Positions 8,719 through 17,507 of a stretch of 64,000 nucleotides of DNA are shown piece by piece. The DNA lies in contig NZ_LSIJ01000009.1 of assembly GCF_001556185.1 (NCBI RefSeq), positions 73,137 to 137,136 of the forward strand, given 5' to 3'. Position 1 is the first letter of the stretch. Every line of letters begins with the position of its first letter. The stretch comes from Sphingomonas sp. CCH10-B3. Its GTDB lineage: Bacteria > Pseudomonadota > Alphaproteobacteria > Sphingomonadales > Sphingomonadaceae. The notes under the pieces were generated by a model. It had not been told where the DNA came from. It was given only the letters and a program-made list of their open reading frames with translations, and did no database searches. The translations under genes were made by a program, and so were the position numbers.

Positions 8719-8805
8719 TGGTGCGGTCGAGAAGACTCGAACTTCCACGGGCTTTCGCCCACAACGACCTCAACGTTGCGCGTCTACCAGTTCCGCCACG
8801 ACCGC
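8719..8805 (-). tRNA. tRNA-Leu (anticodon GAG), CCA encoded
   Basis: Reading the minus strand from 8805, a 7-bp acceptor stem GCGGTCG pairs with CGACCGC at the 3' end, followed by discriminator A and an encoded CCA (8721-8719). A D-arm with GGTAGACGC, an anticodon stem CAACG/CGTTG with loop TTGAGGT (anticodon GAG), a long variable arm (GTGGGC-GAAA-GCCCGT) and the T-arm GTTCGAGTC complete an 87-nt type II tRNA. The long variable arm and GAG anticodon identify leucine (CUC/CUU codons). Confidence 0.95.
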
Positions 8806-8931
8806 ACGTGATAGGCCGCCGGCAACGCGCCGGTGGCTGGTAGGAGGGCGCCCCTAGCAAAGCCATAACCGGCTTACAAGCGGCAATCGCGCACCGCACG
8901 CAGCGGGTGGTATCGCCGCGATCCCACGCCT

Positions 8932-10302
8932 ATGCCGCGCGGGATGCGTGTCGCCGATCGTCTTGCTCCCGAAGCTCGCCTGCTGTTGGGTCTGGCATGG
9001 CCGGTGATGCTCACCAGCCTCAACTGGACCATTTTGCATGTCACCGATGTCGCGATGGTCGGGCTGGTCGGTACCGAACAAGTCGCGATATTGGGCGGTA
9101 GCCGGGCGCTGACGTTCATCACGATCGTTGCGGCGCTGGGCTGGATGTCGGGCATCATGGTCTTCACGGCGCGCGCCGACGGTGCCGATGATCTGCCCGA
9201 AACCGGACAAGTGCTGCGCGACGGGCTGGTGCTGGCGCTGGCGCTAGGCGCGACGATCGGGGCGGCAATGGCGGTGTTCGCCGCGCCCATGCTGGGCGCA
9301 CTCGGCGTGGCGCCTGCACTGCTGGCCGATACCGCGCATGTCGTGCGGCTGTTCGCGATCGCCTTTCCGTTCCAGCTGATCATGATCGCGATCAGCTTCT
9401 TCCTCGAAGGCGTCAGTCGGCCGGCGCGAGTGACGATCGTCAATTTTTCGATCCTGCCGATCAATGCCGTGCTCGCGTGGAGCCTGTCCGGCGGCCATCT
9501 CGGCCTGCCCGCGCTCGGGGCGGGGGGCGCGGCGCTGGCGACCGCGATTGCCTCGGCGCTTGGCGCCATCGGCATGATCATCGCGGCCTGGACCTTGCCG
9601 AAGGCGCGGGCGCGCGGGCTGCGCGATCTGCGCGCGGCGGCTTGGGTTGCGGCCCCGCGCCGCGCCTGGCGGTTATGCCGGTTCGGCGCGGTGCCTGCCA
9701 TTGCCTCGGGGCTTGAGCTGGCGGGCTTTTCGATCCTGATTGCGCTGTCGACGCAGCTCGGGCCTGCCACTGCGCATGCGTTCCAGATCGTCTTTTCGGT
9801 CCACAACGTCACTTTCTCGGTGGCAATGGGGCTGGGATCGGCAGCGGGAGTCCGCGTCGGCAACGCCATTGGCGAGGGCGTTGTCGATCAGGCGCGGCGG
9901 CGCACGCTGATCGCCGCAGGGCTCACGGCCGCGATGATGGCAATGCTTGCGCTGCTGCTGATCGTCGCCGCGCGCCCGATCATCGCGATCTTCCCGGCGA
10001 CCGACGCAGTGCGCGATCTCGCGCTCGCCATGCTGCCGCTCTGGGCGGGTTTCATCCTGTTCGACGGCATTCAGCTCGTCTTCGTCTATGCGTTGCGCTC
10101 GATCGGGGATCAGGTCGCGGCAGGGATCAATTCGATCATCGCCTATTTTATCGTCACCGGCGGGCTCGGCGTTGTGCTGGTCGCGCAAAATTGGGGGGCG
10201 ACCGGACTGGTGCTTGCCTCGGGCAGTGGGATGCTGGTCGCCGCGTTGCTGAGCGGGCTGCGTTTCGAACGCGTCAGCCGGCGATCCCGGACGCAAAGCT
10301 GA
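8932..10302 (+). CDS. MATE-family multidrug/sodium efflux transporter
   Basis: The 456-residue integral membrane protein has about twelve hydrophobic segments and the MATE two-half organisation. Typical stretches are LAWPVMLTSLNWTILHVTDVAMVGLVG at the start and LLSGLRFERVSRRS at the end. MATE proteins export cationic compounds by Na+ or H+ antiport across the inner membrane. The start at 8932 is used; a later ATG 12 bases downstream is also possible. The last 29 bases overlap the end of the convergent zinc-ribbon gene. Confidence 0.88.
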   Translation: MPRGMRVADRLAPEARLLLGLAWPVMLTSLNWTILHVTDVAMVGLVGTEQVAILGGSRALTFITIVAALGWMSGIMVFTARADGADDLPETGQVLRDGLVLALALGATIGAAMAVFAAPMLGALGVAPALLADTAHVVRLFAIAFPFQLIMIAISFFLEGVSRPARVTIVNFSILPINAVLAWSLSGGHLGLPALGAGGAALATAIASALGAIGMIIAAWTLPKARARGLRDLRAAAWVAAPRRAWRLCRFGAVPAIASGLELAGFSILIALSTQLGPATAHAFQIVFSVHNVTFSVAMGLGSAAGVRVGNAIGEGVVDQARRRTLIAAGLTAAMMAMLALLLIVAARPIIAIFPATDAVRDLALAMLPLWAGFILFDGIQLVFVYALRSIGDQVAAGINSIIAYFIVTGGLGVVLVAQNWGATGLVLASGSGMLVAALLSGLRFERVSRRSRTQS

Positions 10303-10990
10303 GCCGCAACGCCTTGCCATTGTTGGGCACGTCGAGCGTCAGGCTGCGGAATTCGACCACGCCCTTCGGGCCAACCACTCGCGCTTCAGGCGTGATGGTC
10401 CACGTGTAGACTTGGCGGCCCTGCGCATCGAGCAGGTCGGCGCGCAGATCGGTAACGGGCAGGCGCTTGCCCGTCGGGTTGACGATCCGCCCGCTCACCG
10501 CAAACGCCTCCGACCCGCTCGGCAGATCGTGGCGGTCGATCGGATTCTGCTCGATGCGCAGCGGCGTCTCGGCGGCAGCGACGAACCCGAACTGATCGGC
10601 AAGCCCGGTCGTGCCCATGGCACTGATGACGCCCACGCCGATCAGCATCGTCACGCCGGCGGCAACCGCGATCATCGTGTAGCGGCGCGCGGGATTGCGG
10701 CGCGGGCGGAACGGCGCCTGATAGCCGAACGCATCATAATCGACGTTCGTGTCGCTGGGGGGCGTCGCTCGGGCGGCAACCGGCGGCATGTCTTCAGCGA
10801 CAGGAGCGGGGGCCGGCGCGACCGTTGCGGCAGCCGACGCTGAGGCTTCCGGCGCAAAGGCTGCCGCGGCGGGACCATGCTGGAACCAGCTGTGTTTGCA
10901 ATTGGCGCAGCGAACGGTGCGACCGTCAGGCCCGATCGCAGTGTCAGGGACCAGATAGCGGGTCCGGCATGCGGCGCATTCGAGGATCAT
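10274..10990 (-). CDS. MJ0042-type zinc-ribbon membrane protein
   Basis: The 238-residue protein begins with an MJ0042 zinc finger (C5, C8, C28, C31), then a Pro/Ala-rich linker to about residue 80, a basic patch, one membrane segment (about 105-126), and a C-terminal domain containing SGRIVNPTGKRLPVTDLRADLLD and GPKGVVEFRSL, which resembles the DUF3426-type domain of such proteins. The zinc finger would be cytoplasmic and the C-terminal domain periplasmic. The function is not known. It is divergent from ftsE and its 3' end overlaps the MATE gene by 29 bases. Confidence 0.8.
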   Translation of the reverse strand: MILECAACRTRYLVPDTAIGPDGRTVRCANCKHSWFQHGPAAAAFAPEASASAAATVAPAPAPVAEDMPPVAARATPPSDTNVDYDAFGYQAPFRPRRNPARRYTMIAVAAGVTMLIGVGVISAMGTTGLADQFGFVAAAETPLRIEQNPIDRHDLPSGSEAFAVSGRIVNPTGKRLPVTDLRADLLDAQGRQVYTWTITPEARVVGPKGVVEFRSLTLDVPNNGKALRLSFASGIAG

Positions 10991-11147
10991 ATCAACAGTG
11001 TTTCACTTGGGGGTGGTAACGGTCCGCCCTTTGATGCAATTGATGAATCTAAGCACGAGCAATGCATCCGTGGCAAGGGGCAGCTTGAGTGGGCCGCGCG
11101 CGCATGCGATGGCACGGACATCGACAATCGGGAGCGTCGGCGCCGGC

Positions 11148-11861
11148 ATGGCGAATATCGTGCAGTTCGAAAATGTGGGGCTGCGCTATGGCAACGGCGA
11201 CGAAACGCTCACCGACCTGAGTTTCACGCTGTCGACCGGCGCCTTTTATTTCCTCACCGGCGCCTCGGGCGCGGGCAAGACCTCGCTGCTCAAGCTGCTG
11301 TATCTGGCGCAGCGGCCGACGCGGGGCACGATCCGGCTGTTCGGTGAGGATTTCGGTACGATGCCGCGCGCGCGCCTGCCCGGCTTTCGCCGCCGCATCG
11401 GCGTGGTGTTTCAGGATTTCCGGCTGCTGCCGCACCTGTCGGCGTTCGACAATATCGCGCTGCCGCTGCGCGTGGCCGGTCTGCCCGAAAGCGATGTCGA
11501 GGCGCCCGTACGCGAAATGCTGGCCTGGGTCGGCCTGTCCGAGCGGATCGATGCCAAGCCACCGACGCTGTCCGGCGGCGAACAGCAACGCGTCGCAATC
11601 GCGCGTGCGGTGATCGGGCGGCCCGAAATCCTTGTCGCGGACGAGCCGACCGGTAACGTCGACCCCGATATGGCCGAACGGCTGCTGCATCTTTTTGACA
11701 GTCTCAACCGGCTGGGCACGACCGTGGTGGTGGCGACGCACGACTTCCATCTGCTCGGGCGGATTCCCAACGCGCATATGATGCGGCTCGACAAGGGGCG
11801 GTTGCTCGATCCGACCGGGTCGCTGCGCTTTCCGCCCACCAAGCCATTGGCCGAGGCTTGA
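11148..11861 (+). CDS. ftsE: Cell division ATP-binding protein FtsE
   Basis: The 237-residue ABC ATPase shows Walker A GASGAGKTS (38-46), Q-loop FQDFRLLPHL, signature LSGGEQQR and Walker B ILVADEPTG. FtsE pairs with FtsX at the divisome and controls periplasmic murein hydrolases. The ATG at 11148 gives the normal family N-terminus; the in-frame extension upstream to 10998 lies in the promoter region. It overlaps ftsX by 4 bases and leads the group ftsE-ftsX-YdcF-plsC. Confidence 0.95.
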   Translation: MANIVQFENVGLRYGNGDETLTDLSFTLSTGAFYFLTGASGAGKTSLLKLLYLAQRPTRGTIRLFGEDFGTMPRARLPGFRRRIGVVFQDFRLLPHLSAFDNIALPLRVAGLPESDVEAPVREMLAWVGLSERIDAKPPTLSGGEQQRVAIARAVIGRPEILVADEPTGNVDPDMAERLLHLFDSLNRLGTTVVVATHDFHLLGRIPNAHMMRLDKGRLLDPTGSLRFPPTKPLAEA

Positions 11862-12754
11862 GCAAGGTGGTGACACGCGCCCCCTATGCCGATCGCCGCC
11901 TGCTTGATGCGGGCCGCCAATCGCGCGCGATGGTCTGGATCATGGCGATCATGTTGTTCCTGACGGTGCTGACGGGCGCTTTCGGGCTGGGTGCGCTGGC
12001 GGCCTCGCAAACGCTTGAGCGCCAGCTTGCTGGTCGGCTGACGGTGCAAGTGGTCGAAGCCAATCCGGTTGCGCGCAAGGCCGTGGCTGCGGCCATCGTT
12101 GCGCGGCTTCGCGTATTACCGCAGGTCGCCCGGGTCGCGCCGGTGGACGAGGGCGCACTGGCGGCGATGCTCCGTCCGTGGCTGGGCGAGCAGGGCACCG
12201 ATCCCGACTTGCCGATCCCGGCGATGATCGATGTCGAGCTGCGCGAACCCGGCGATGCGGCCGTGGCGGTAGTGACTGAAGCCGCCCGCCGGGCGGCGCC
12301 GACGGCACGGATCGACCGTTATGAAAGCTGGATGTCGCCCGTTGCCTCCTTCATGCAGCTGCTGATCGCGATCGCGGCGGGCCTGATCCTGTTGATGGCG
12401 GCCGCAACCGCGACCGTCGTGATGCTGGCGGCGCGGGCCGGGCTCGACAGCCACCGTGCGACCATCGAAGTGTTGCACATGCTCGGGTCGACCGATGCGC
12501 AAGTAGCGCGGCTGTTCCAGCGGCGGATCGCGATCGACACGCTTTACGGCGGGCTGCTCGGCACGGCGCTCGCGCTGGCGACGATCATTTTCGTCGGCAG
12601 TCAAGTAGGCGCGCTTGGCTCCGACCTGCTTGGCGGGATCGCCTTTGGCGTGCGCGACTGGCTGATCCTGATCGCATTGCCGATCGGCTTTGCCCTGCTG
12701 GCAACGGTGGCGGCGCGGTTGGCGGTGCTGCGCGCGCTGGGGCAGTATTTGTGA
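11858..12754 (+). CDS. ftsX: Cell division protein FtsX (permease)
   Basis: The 298-residue protein has a first membrane helix near residues 25-50, a periplasmic domain, and three C-terminal membrane segments containing EVLHMLGSTDAQVARLFQRR, characteristic of FtsX. Together with FtsE it forms a mechanotransmitting ABC complex at the division site. The start is a TTG that shares bases with the ftsE stop (TTGA), which implies tight translational coupling; no ATG gives a full N-terminus. It overlaps the YdcF gene by 4 bases. Confidence 0.92.
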   Translation: MSKVVTRAPYADRRLLDAGRQSRAMVWIMAIMLFLTVLTGAFGLGALAASQTLERQLAGRLTVQVVEANPVARKAVAAAIVARLRVLPQVARVAPVDEGALAAMLRPWLGEQGTDPDLPIPAMIDVELREPGDAAVAVVTEAARRAAPTARIDRYESWMSPVASFMQLLIAIAAGLILLMAAATATVVMLAARAGLDSHRATIEVLHMLGSTDAQVARLFQRRIAIDTLYGGLLGTALALATIIFVGSQVGALGSDLLGGIAFGVRDWLILIALPIGFALLATVAARLAVLRALGQYL

Positions 12755-13287
12755 TCCGGCGCCTGATTGCCGCAATTGCGCTCGCCTGGGTACTCGGCTT
12801 TGGCTGGTTCATGCTCGCACTGCCCGGGCCCGCCGATGCCCGGCCCACCGACGCGATCGTGGTGCTGACCGGCGGCGCGGGGCGGATCGACCGCGGGCTC
12901 GAGTTGATGCAAGCCCATGCGGCGCAGCGGATGCTGGTTTCAGGCGTCGATCCGAAAGTGCGACCGATCGAGCTTGCCGCCGAATACAAGGCATCGCCCG
13001 CGCTGTTCGCCTGCTGCATCGATCTTGGCCATGAAGCCGTCGATACGCGTTCGAACGCCGAGGAAACGCGCGACTGGGTGCGCAGCCATGGCTATAAATC
13101 GGTGCGGCTGGTGACGTCGGACTGGCATTTGCGGCGCGCGCAGCTCGAGCTGGCGCACGCGCTCGGGCCGGGCGTTGCAGTCGAAGGCGATGGCGTGGCC
13201 GGCAATCCGCGCGCGCCGCTGCTGCTGGCGGAATATAACAAATATCTTGTGCGCCGCTTCGCGCTGGCGTTTGGGCTCGGCGAATGA
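12751..13287 (+). CDS. YdcF/ElyC-family (DUF218) protein
   Basis: The 178-residue protein has an N-terminal membrane helix or uncleaved signal (LIAAIALAWVLGFGWFMLAL) and a DUF218 domain: DAIVVLTGGAGRIDRGLELM, NAEETRDWVRSHGYKSVRLVTSDWHLRRA. Members include SanA and ElyC, which affect envelope integrity, but the biochemical role is unclear. The start is GTG, overlapping the ftsX stop, and the end overlaps plsC by 4 bases, so it is part of the ftsEX operon. Confidence 0.85.
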   Translation: MIRRLIAAIALAWVLGFGWFMLALPGPADARPTDAIVVLTGGAGRIDRGLELMQAHAAQRMLVSGVDPKVRPIELAAEYKASPALFACCIDLGHEAVDTRSNAEETRDWVRSHGYKSVRLVTSDWHLRRAQLELAHALGPGVAVEGDGVAGNPRAPLLLAEYNKYLVRRFALAFGLGE

Positions 13288-13973
13288 TCGCGTGGGTGCG
13301 CACGGCTGCCTTTGGCCTGCTCTTTTATGGCGGGTCGATCTTGTTCGTGCTGGCGACGCCGTTCAGCGTGCTGCTCGGGCAGCGCGTCCTGCTCGCCAAT
13401 GTCCATGGCTGGATCCGCTGGCACCGGCTGGTGGTGTGGTTGACGCTCGGTATCCGTTGCCGGTTCGAACAGCGCCCGCCGCCGGGGCAATATCTCTATG
13501 CAGCAAAGCATCACGCGATGATCGAGACGTTCGAGCTGGTGCTCGAACTCGGCGATCCGGTGGTGGTGATGAAGCGCGAGCTGGCGCAAATCCCGATCTG
13601 GGGCTGGGCGGCGCGGCGCTATGGCATGATCGTCGTCGACCGCGACGCATCGGGGGCAGCGCTGCGCCAGATGATCCGCGAGGCCAAGGCTGCGCTGGCG
13701 AGCGGGCGGTCGGTGCTGATCTTTCCCGAAGGCACGCGGGTGCCGACGGGCGCGACGCCACCACTAAAGGCGGGCTTTGCCGGGCTCTACCGCGCGCTGG
13801 GCCTGCCGGTGGTGCCGATTGCGATCGATTCAGGGCTGGTCTGGCCCAGGCACGGGCCCAAGCGCGGCGGCACGGTGACTTTCCGCTTTGGCGAGCCGAT
13901 CGCCGCCGGCGTGTCGCGCCCCGAAATCGAGGCGCAGACGCACGTCGCGATCAACGTGCTCGAACCGCGCTAA
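13284..13973 (+). CDS. plsC: 1-acyl-sn-glycerol-3-phosphate acyltransferase (PlsC)
   Basis: The 229-residue membrane enzyme makes phosphatidic acid from lysophosphatidate. It has an N-terminal hydrophobic segment, the catalytic block [10 protein letters not shown] (H-x4-E in place of the commoner H-x4-D, seen in many alphaproteobacterial members), and the substrate-binding block [12 protein letters not shown]. It ends in a CTAA tetranucleotide shared with the stop codon of convergent hisC. It is the last gene of the ftsEX group. Confidence 0.9.
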   Translation: MIAWVRTAAFGLLFYGGSILFVLATPFSVLLGQRVLLANVHGWIRWHRLVVWLTLGIRCRFEQRPPPGQYLYAAKHHAMIETFELVLELGDPVVVMKRELAQIPIWGWAARRYGMIVVDRDASGAALRQMIREAKAALASGRSVLIFPEGTRVPTGATPPLKAGFAGLYRALGLPVVPIAIDSGLVWPRHGPKRGGTVTFRFGEPIAAGVSRPEIEAQTHVAINVLEPR

Positions 13974-15064
13974 CCGCCGACGACCTCGCGCAGTGCTGCT
14001 GCCAGCCCGCGCGTTTCCTCCTCGGTGCCGATCGTCATGCGCAGGCCGTGCGGCAGGCCCTGACCGGGCAGCCAGCGGACGATATAGCCGCACTCCATCA
14101 GCCCCTTATAGGCCTGTTCGGCGCTGATATCGCCCTCGAACAGCACCAGCAGGAAATTGGCGTGGCTCGGCACCGCGCGCAGGCCCTTGTTGCCGAGCGC
14201 GGCGACTTCGCCCGCCAACCACGCCCGCCACGTCGCATTGTGCGCCCGGGCGGCATTGACGAAACCATCGTCGGCGAGCGCGGCGACAGCAGCGCGCTGG
14301 CCCGCGGTCGTCACGTTGAACGGCAGGCGGATGCGGTGCAGCGCCTCGATGATCGCCGCCGACGCATAACCCCAGCCGATCCGTTCGGCAGCGAGGCCGT
14401 AGATTTTCGAGAAGGTGCGGGTGACGAGCACATTGGGCGCCGTCATCGCGAGTGCGAGGCCGGCGTCATCCTCTTCGGGCGTCAGATATTCGGCATAGGC
14501 CTGATCGAGCACCAGCAGCACGCTCGGCGGCAGCGCGGCGTGGAGCCGGGCGATCTCGGCGCGGGGGGCGAACGTGCCGGTCGGGTTGTTGGGATTGGCG
14601 ATGAACACGATCCGCGTGCGCTCTGTCACGCACGCCAGCACCGCGTCGATGTCGGTCGCATAATCCTTGTCCGGCGCCACCACCGGCGTCGCCCCGACGC
14701 GCCGCGCCGCGATTTCATAGACCGCAAAGCCATATTTGACGAAGATCACTTCGTCGCCCTGCCCCGCAAAGGCGCCCGCGGCGAGGTGAAGGATGTCGTC
14801 GGAACCGGTGCCATAGATTACGCGCGCCGGGTCGAGGCCATATTTGGCGGCAACCGCCTCGCGCAGGATGCTCGCGCCGGGATCGGGGTAGCGATCGAGC
14901 GAGCGGCTCTCGACTTCCAGCGCAGCGCGCGCGGCGGGCGAGGTGCCGAGCGGATTCTCGTTGGCCGAAAGCTTGACGAGCTTGCGCCCGTCGTCGCCGG
15001 TCGACCGGCCGGGGACATAGGGGGCAATCGCCATCACCCAGGGCTTTGGAACGGGAGCATTCAT
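13970..15064 (-). CDS. hisC: Histidinol-phosphate aminotransferase
   Basis: The 364-residue PLP enzyme of histidine synthesis shows [38 protein letters not shown] (158-167), DQAYAEY and the PLP lysine K220 in [18 protein letters not shown]. Close relatives can also act on aromatic amino acids, so a broader role is possible. The ATG at 15064 is preferred over one 12 codons upstream because it gives the family start ([16 protein letters not shown]). It is divergent from metX, 62 bases apart. Confidence 0.92.
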   Translation of the reverse strand: MNAPVPKPWVMAIAPYVPGRSTGDDGRKLVKLSANENPLGTSPAARAALEVESRSLDRYPDPGASILREAVAAKYGLDPARVIYGTGSDDILHLAAGAFAGQGDEVIFVKYGFAVYEIAARRVGATPVVAPDKDYATDIDAVLACVTERTRIVFIANPNNPTGTFAPRAEIARLHAALPPSVLLVLDQAYAEYLTPEEDDAGLALAMTAPNVLVTRTFSKIYGLAAERIGWGYASAAIIEALHRIRLPFNVTTAGQRAAVAALADDGFVNAARAHNATWRAWLAGEVAALGNKGLRAVPSHANFLLVLFEGDISAEQAYKGLMECGYIVRWLPGQGLPHGLRMTIGTEEETRGLAAALREVVGG

Positions 15065-15071
15065 GGGTGCG

Positions 15072-15122
15072 GCCCTAGCCGCTGGCGATTGACAAGCCAA
15101 GCGCGCGCGCCCTAGCCGCTGG
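15072..15122. repeat. 14-bp direct repeat in the hisC/metX promoter region
   Basis: GCCCTAGCCGCTGG occurs at 15072-15085 and again at 15109-15122 in the 62-base gap between the two divergent starts. One copy ends 5 bases before the metX start; the other begins 8 bases from the hisC start. A TTGACA at 15088-15093 could be a -35 element for metX. The repeats may be paired promoter cores or an operator. Confidence 0.6.
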
Positions 15123-15126
15123 TGCC

Positions 15127-16242
15127 ATGTCGCACGATGCGCGCTTCGGCCTTGGCCGCACGATTTCGCTGGCCGGGCCTTTACCGCTCGATTCGGGCGC
15201 CAATCTCGCGCCGGTCGACATCGCCTATGAAACCTATGGCGATCTCGATGCCGATGGCGGCAATGCGATTCTCATCTGCCACGCGCTGACCGGCGACCAG
15301 CATGTCGCCAGCCCGCACCCGATCACCGGCAAGCCCGGCTGGTGGACGCGCATGGTCGGGCCGGGCAAGCCGATCGATCCCGAACGGCACTTCATCATCT
15401 GCGCCAATGTGCTTGGCAGCTGCATGGGATCGTCCGGCCCCGCGAGTCTTGCCGCCGATGGCGCGCCCTATGCGATGCGCTTTCCGGTGATCACGATCCG
15501 CGACATGGTGCGCGCGCAGGCCATGCTGCTCGATCAACTCGGCGTGGGCGTGCTGCGCGCGGTGGTAGGCGGATCGATGGGCGGGATGCAGGCGCTGAGC
15601 TGGGCGGCGACCTATCCCGATCGCGTGCGCGCGGCCGTGGTGATCGCCTCGACCGCGCGCCACACTGCGCAGAACATCGCTTTCCACGAAGTCGGGCGGC
15701 AGGCGATCATGGCTGATCCGCGCTGGCTGGGTGGCGACTACTACGCCGCGGGCGAGCCGCCGAGCGCGGGCCTCGCGGTCGCGCGGATGGCGGCGCACAT
15801 CACTTATCTGTCGGAAGCGGGCCTCACCGAGAAATTCGGCCGCCGCCTGCAGGCGCGTGACGCGAAGAGCTTCGGCTTCGATGCCGATTTTCAGGTCGAA
15901 AGCTATCTGCGGCACCAGGGCATCAGTTTCGTCGACCGCTTCGATGCCAACAGCTACCTCTACATCACCCGCGCGATGGATTATTTCGACCTGGCCGAGG
16001 AACATGGCGGGATGCTCGCCAATGCCTTTCGCGGCTCGGCGACGCGTTTCTGCCTCGTCAGCTTCGATACCGACTGGCTTTATCCGACTGCCGAGTCGCG
16101 CAGCATCGTCAAGGCGCTCAATGCAGCGGGCGCGGCCGCCAGCTTCGTCGAACTGTCGAGCCCGTTCGGCCACGATGCCTTCCTGCTCGACTCGCCTGAG
16201 CTGAACCGCGTCGTCGACGGATTCCTGAGGGCAGTGGCATGA
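15127..16242 (+). CDS. metX: Homoserine O-acyltransferase MetX
   Basis: The 371-residue alpha/beta-hydrolase acylates homoserine in methionine synthesis. It has the conserved [10 protein letters not shown], a [31 protein letters not shown] block, the nucleophile S150 in [15 protein letters not shown] with the acid residue, and FGHDAFLLD with the histidine. MetX enzymes may use acetyl-CoA or succinyl-CoA, and the donor cannot be decided by eye. The leader is very short and lacks a Shine-Dalgarno sequence. It overlaps metW by 4 bases. Confidence 0.93.
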   Translation: MSHDARFGLGRTISLAGPLPLDSGANLAPVDIAYETYGDLDADGGNAILICHALTGDQHVASPHPITGKPGWWTRMVGPGKPIDPERHFIICANVLGSCMGSSGPASLAADGAPYAMRFPVITIRDMVRAQAMLLDQLGVGVLRAVVGGSMGGMQALSWAATYPDRVRAAVVIASTARHTAQNIAFHEVGRQAIMADPRWLGGDYYAAGEPPSAGLAVARMAAHITYLSEAGLTEKFGRRLQARDAKSFGFDADFQVESYLRHQGISFVDRFDANSYLYITRAMDYFDLAEEHGGMLANAFRGSATRFCLVSFDTDWLYPTAESRSIVKALNAAGAAASFVELSSPFGHDAFLLDSPELNRVVDGFLRAVA

Positions 16243-16829
16243 GCCTGCGCCCTGACCTTGCTCTCATCGCCGCCAATATCGCGCCGGGTGCGCGCGTGCT
16301 CGATGTCGGCTGCGGCGATGGCGCGCTGCTGGCGGCACTGCGTGACGATCGCGGGGTCGATGCGCGCGGGCTGGAGCTCGACGCGGCCAATGTCGCCGCG
16401 GCGGTGGCGCGCGGGCTGTCGGTGATTCAAGGCGACGCCGACCGCGACCTTGCCGATTTCCCCGACGCGAGCTTCGACTATGCGATTCTCAGCCAGACGC
16501 TACAGACAACGCGCGCCCCGCATCTGGTGCTGGACCAGCTCTTGCGGATCGGCGCGCGGGCATTCGTGTCCTTCCCGAATTTTGCGCATTGGCGGGTGCG
16601 GCTGGCGCTGCTGACGCAAGGGCGGATGCCCGTCACGCGGTTGCTGCCCGAACGCTGGTATGACACGCCGAACATCCACCACGTCACGATTGACGATTTC
16701 CGTGATCTGATGCGCGGGGCCGGCATCGCGGTTGAGCGCGCCTGGTTTCTGTCGGGCGATCAGCAGCGCGGCGCGATGGCGGCGAATCTGCTCGCCGAAC
16801 ATGCGGTGTTCCTGCTCAAGCGGGGGTAG
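16239..16829 (+). CDS. metW: Methionine biosynthesis protein MetW
   Basis: The 196-residue protein has an S-adenosylmethionine-binding fold, with motif [13 protein letters not shown], then [17 protein letters not shown], and [32 protein letters not shown] typical of MetW. The family pairs with MetX in many Proteobacteria and supports its acyltransferase function. It starts in an ATGA overlap with metX and ends facing ssb, with an inverted repeat between them. Confidence 0.93.
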   Translation: MSLRPDLALIAANIAPGARVLDVGCGDGALLAALRDDRGVDARGLELDAANVAAAVARGLSVIQGDADRDLADFPDASFDYAILSQTLQTTRAPHLVLDQLLRIGARAFVSFPNFAHWRVRLALLTQGRMPVTRLLPERWYDTPNIHHVTIDDFRDLMRGAGIAVERAWFLSGDQQRGAMAANLLAEHAVFLLKRG

Positions 16830-16866
16830 GGGCCAGCTTACGCCTTCTTGCCCTGATTGATTCCAC

Positions 16867-16947
16867 CGTTCGTGTCGAGCGAAGTCGAGACACAAGCCCA
16901 ACGCGCACCGATTGTGGCCTGTTTCTCGACTTCGCTCGAAACGAACG
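16867..16947. repeat. Inverted repeat, possible bidirectional terminator between metW and ssb
   Basis: A 27-base arm at 16867-16893 (CGTTCG, then a TCGAGCGAAGTCGAGA core) is matched in inverted form at 16920-16947 (TCTCGACTTCGCTCGA core, then ACGAACG), with a 26-base spacer. It lies between convergent genes. The arm looks like a dispersed palindromic element rather than a simple terminator, as there is no T-tract. Confidence 0.7.
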
Positions 16948-16961
16948 GGTCAATACAAGGC

Positions 16962-17498
16962 CTAAAACGGAATCTCGTCGTCGAAGCCGTCGGCGGGGCC
17001 GTCGTTGAAACCGCCGCCGCCACCCATGCCGCCGCGATCGTTGAAGCCACCGCCGCGGTTCGGCGCACCACCGCCGCCGCGCGATCCGCCGCCGCCGCCG
17101 AAGTCATCGCCACCGCCGCCCATGCCGCCGCCGCCAGCGCCGCCGCCAGCACCGTCGAGCATCGTCAGCACGGCATTATAGCCCTGCAGCACGATTTCGG
17201 TCGAATAACGGTCCTGCCCCTGCGCGTCCTGCCATTTGCGGGTCTGGAGCGCGCCCTCGATATAGACCTTGCTGCCTTTGCGCAGATAACGCTCGGCGAC
17301 GTTGGCGAGGCCCTCGCTGAAGACCTTCACCGTGTGCCATTCGGTGCGTTCCTTCTTCTCGCCCGAATTGCGATCCTTCCAGCTTTCCGAGGTGGCGATG
17401 CGCAGTTCGACCACCTTGCCGCCGTTCTGGAACGTCCGGCTTTCGGGGTCGCGCCCCAGATTGCCGACCAGGATCACCTTGTTGACGCTGCCCGCCAT
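16962..17498 (-). CDS. ssb: Single-stranded DNA-binding protein
   Basis: The 178-residue protein has the OB fold ([61 protein letters not shown]) to about residue 110, a Gly/Arg/Asn-rich linker, and the acidic tip DDEIPF that binds partner proteins in replication and repair. All parts are normal for a bacterial SSB. It has AGGAAG upstream and begins only 9 bases after the feoB stop, so it may be transcribed from the feo promoter as well as its own. Confidence 0.95.
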   Translation of the reverse strand: MAGSVNKVILVGNLGRDPESRTFQNGGKVVELRIATSESWKDRNSGEKKERTEWHTVKVFSEGLANVAERYLRKGSKVYIEGALQTRKWQDAQGQDRYSTEIVLQGYNAVLTMLDGAGGGAGGGGMGGGGDDFGGGGGSRGGGGAPNRGGGFNDRGGMGGGGGFNDGPADGFDDEIPF

Positions 17499-17507
17499 AA
17501 CTTCTTC

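Noticed and set aside
13175..15115. 646-codon open frame across YdcF, plsC and hisC
   Set aside because: It crosses three supported genes on both strands; no motif is seen in its translation.
15065..15126. SAM-II or other riboswitch before metX
   Set aside because: SAM-II elements precede metA/metX in some Alphaproteobacteria, but the 62-base gap is shared with hisC and metX has almost no leader.
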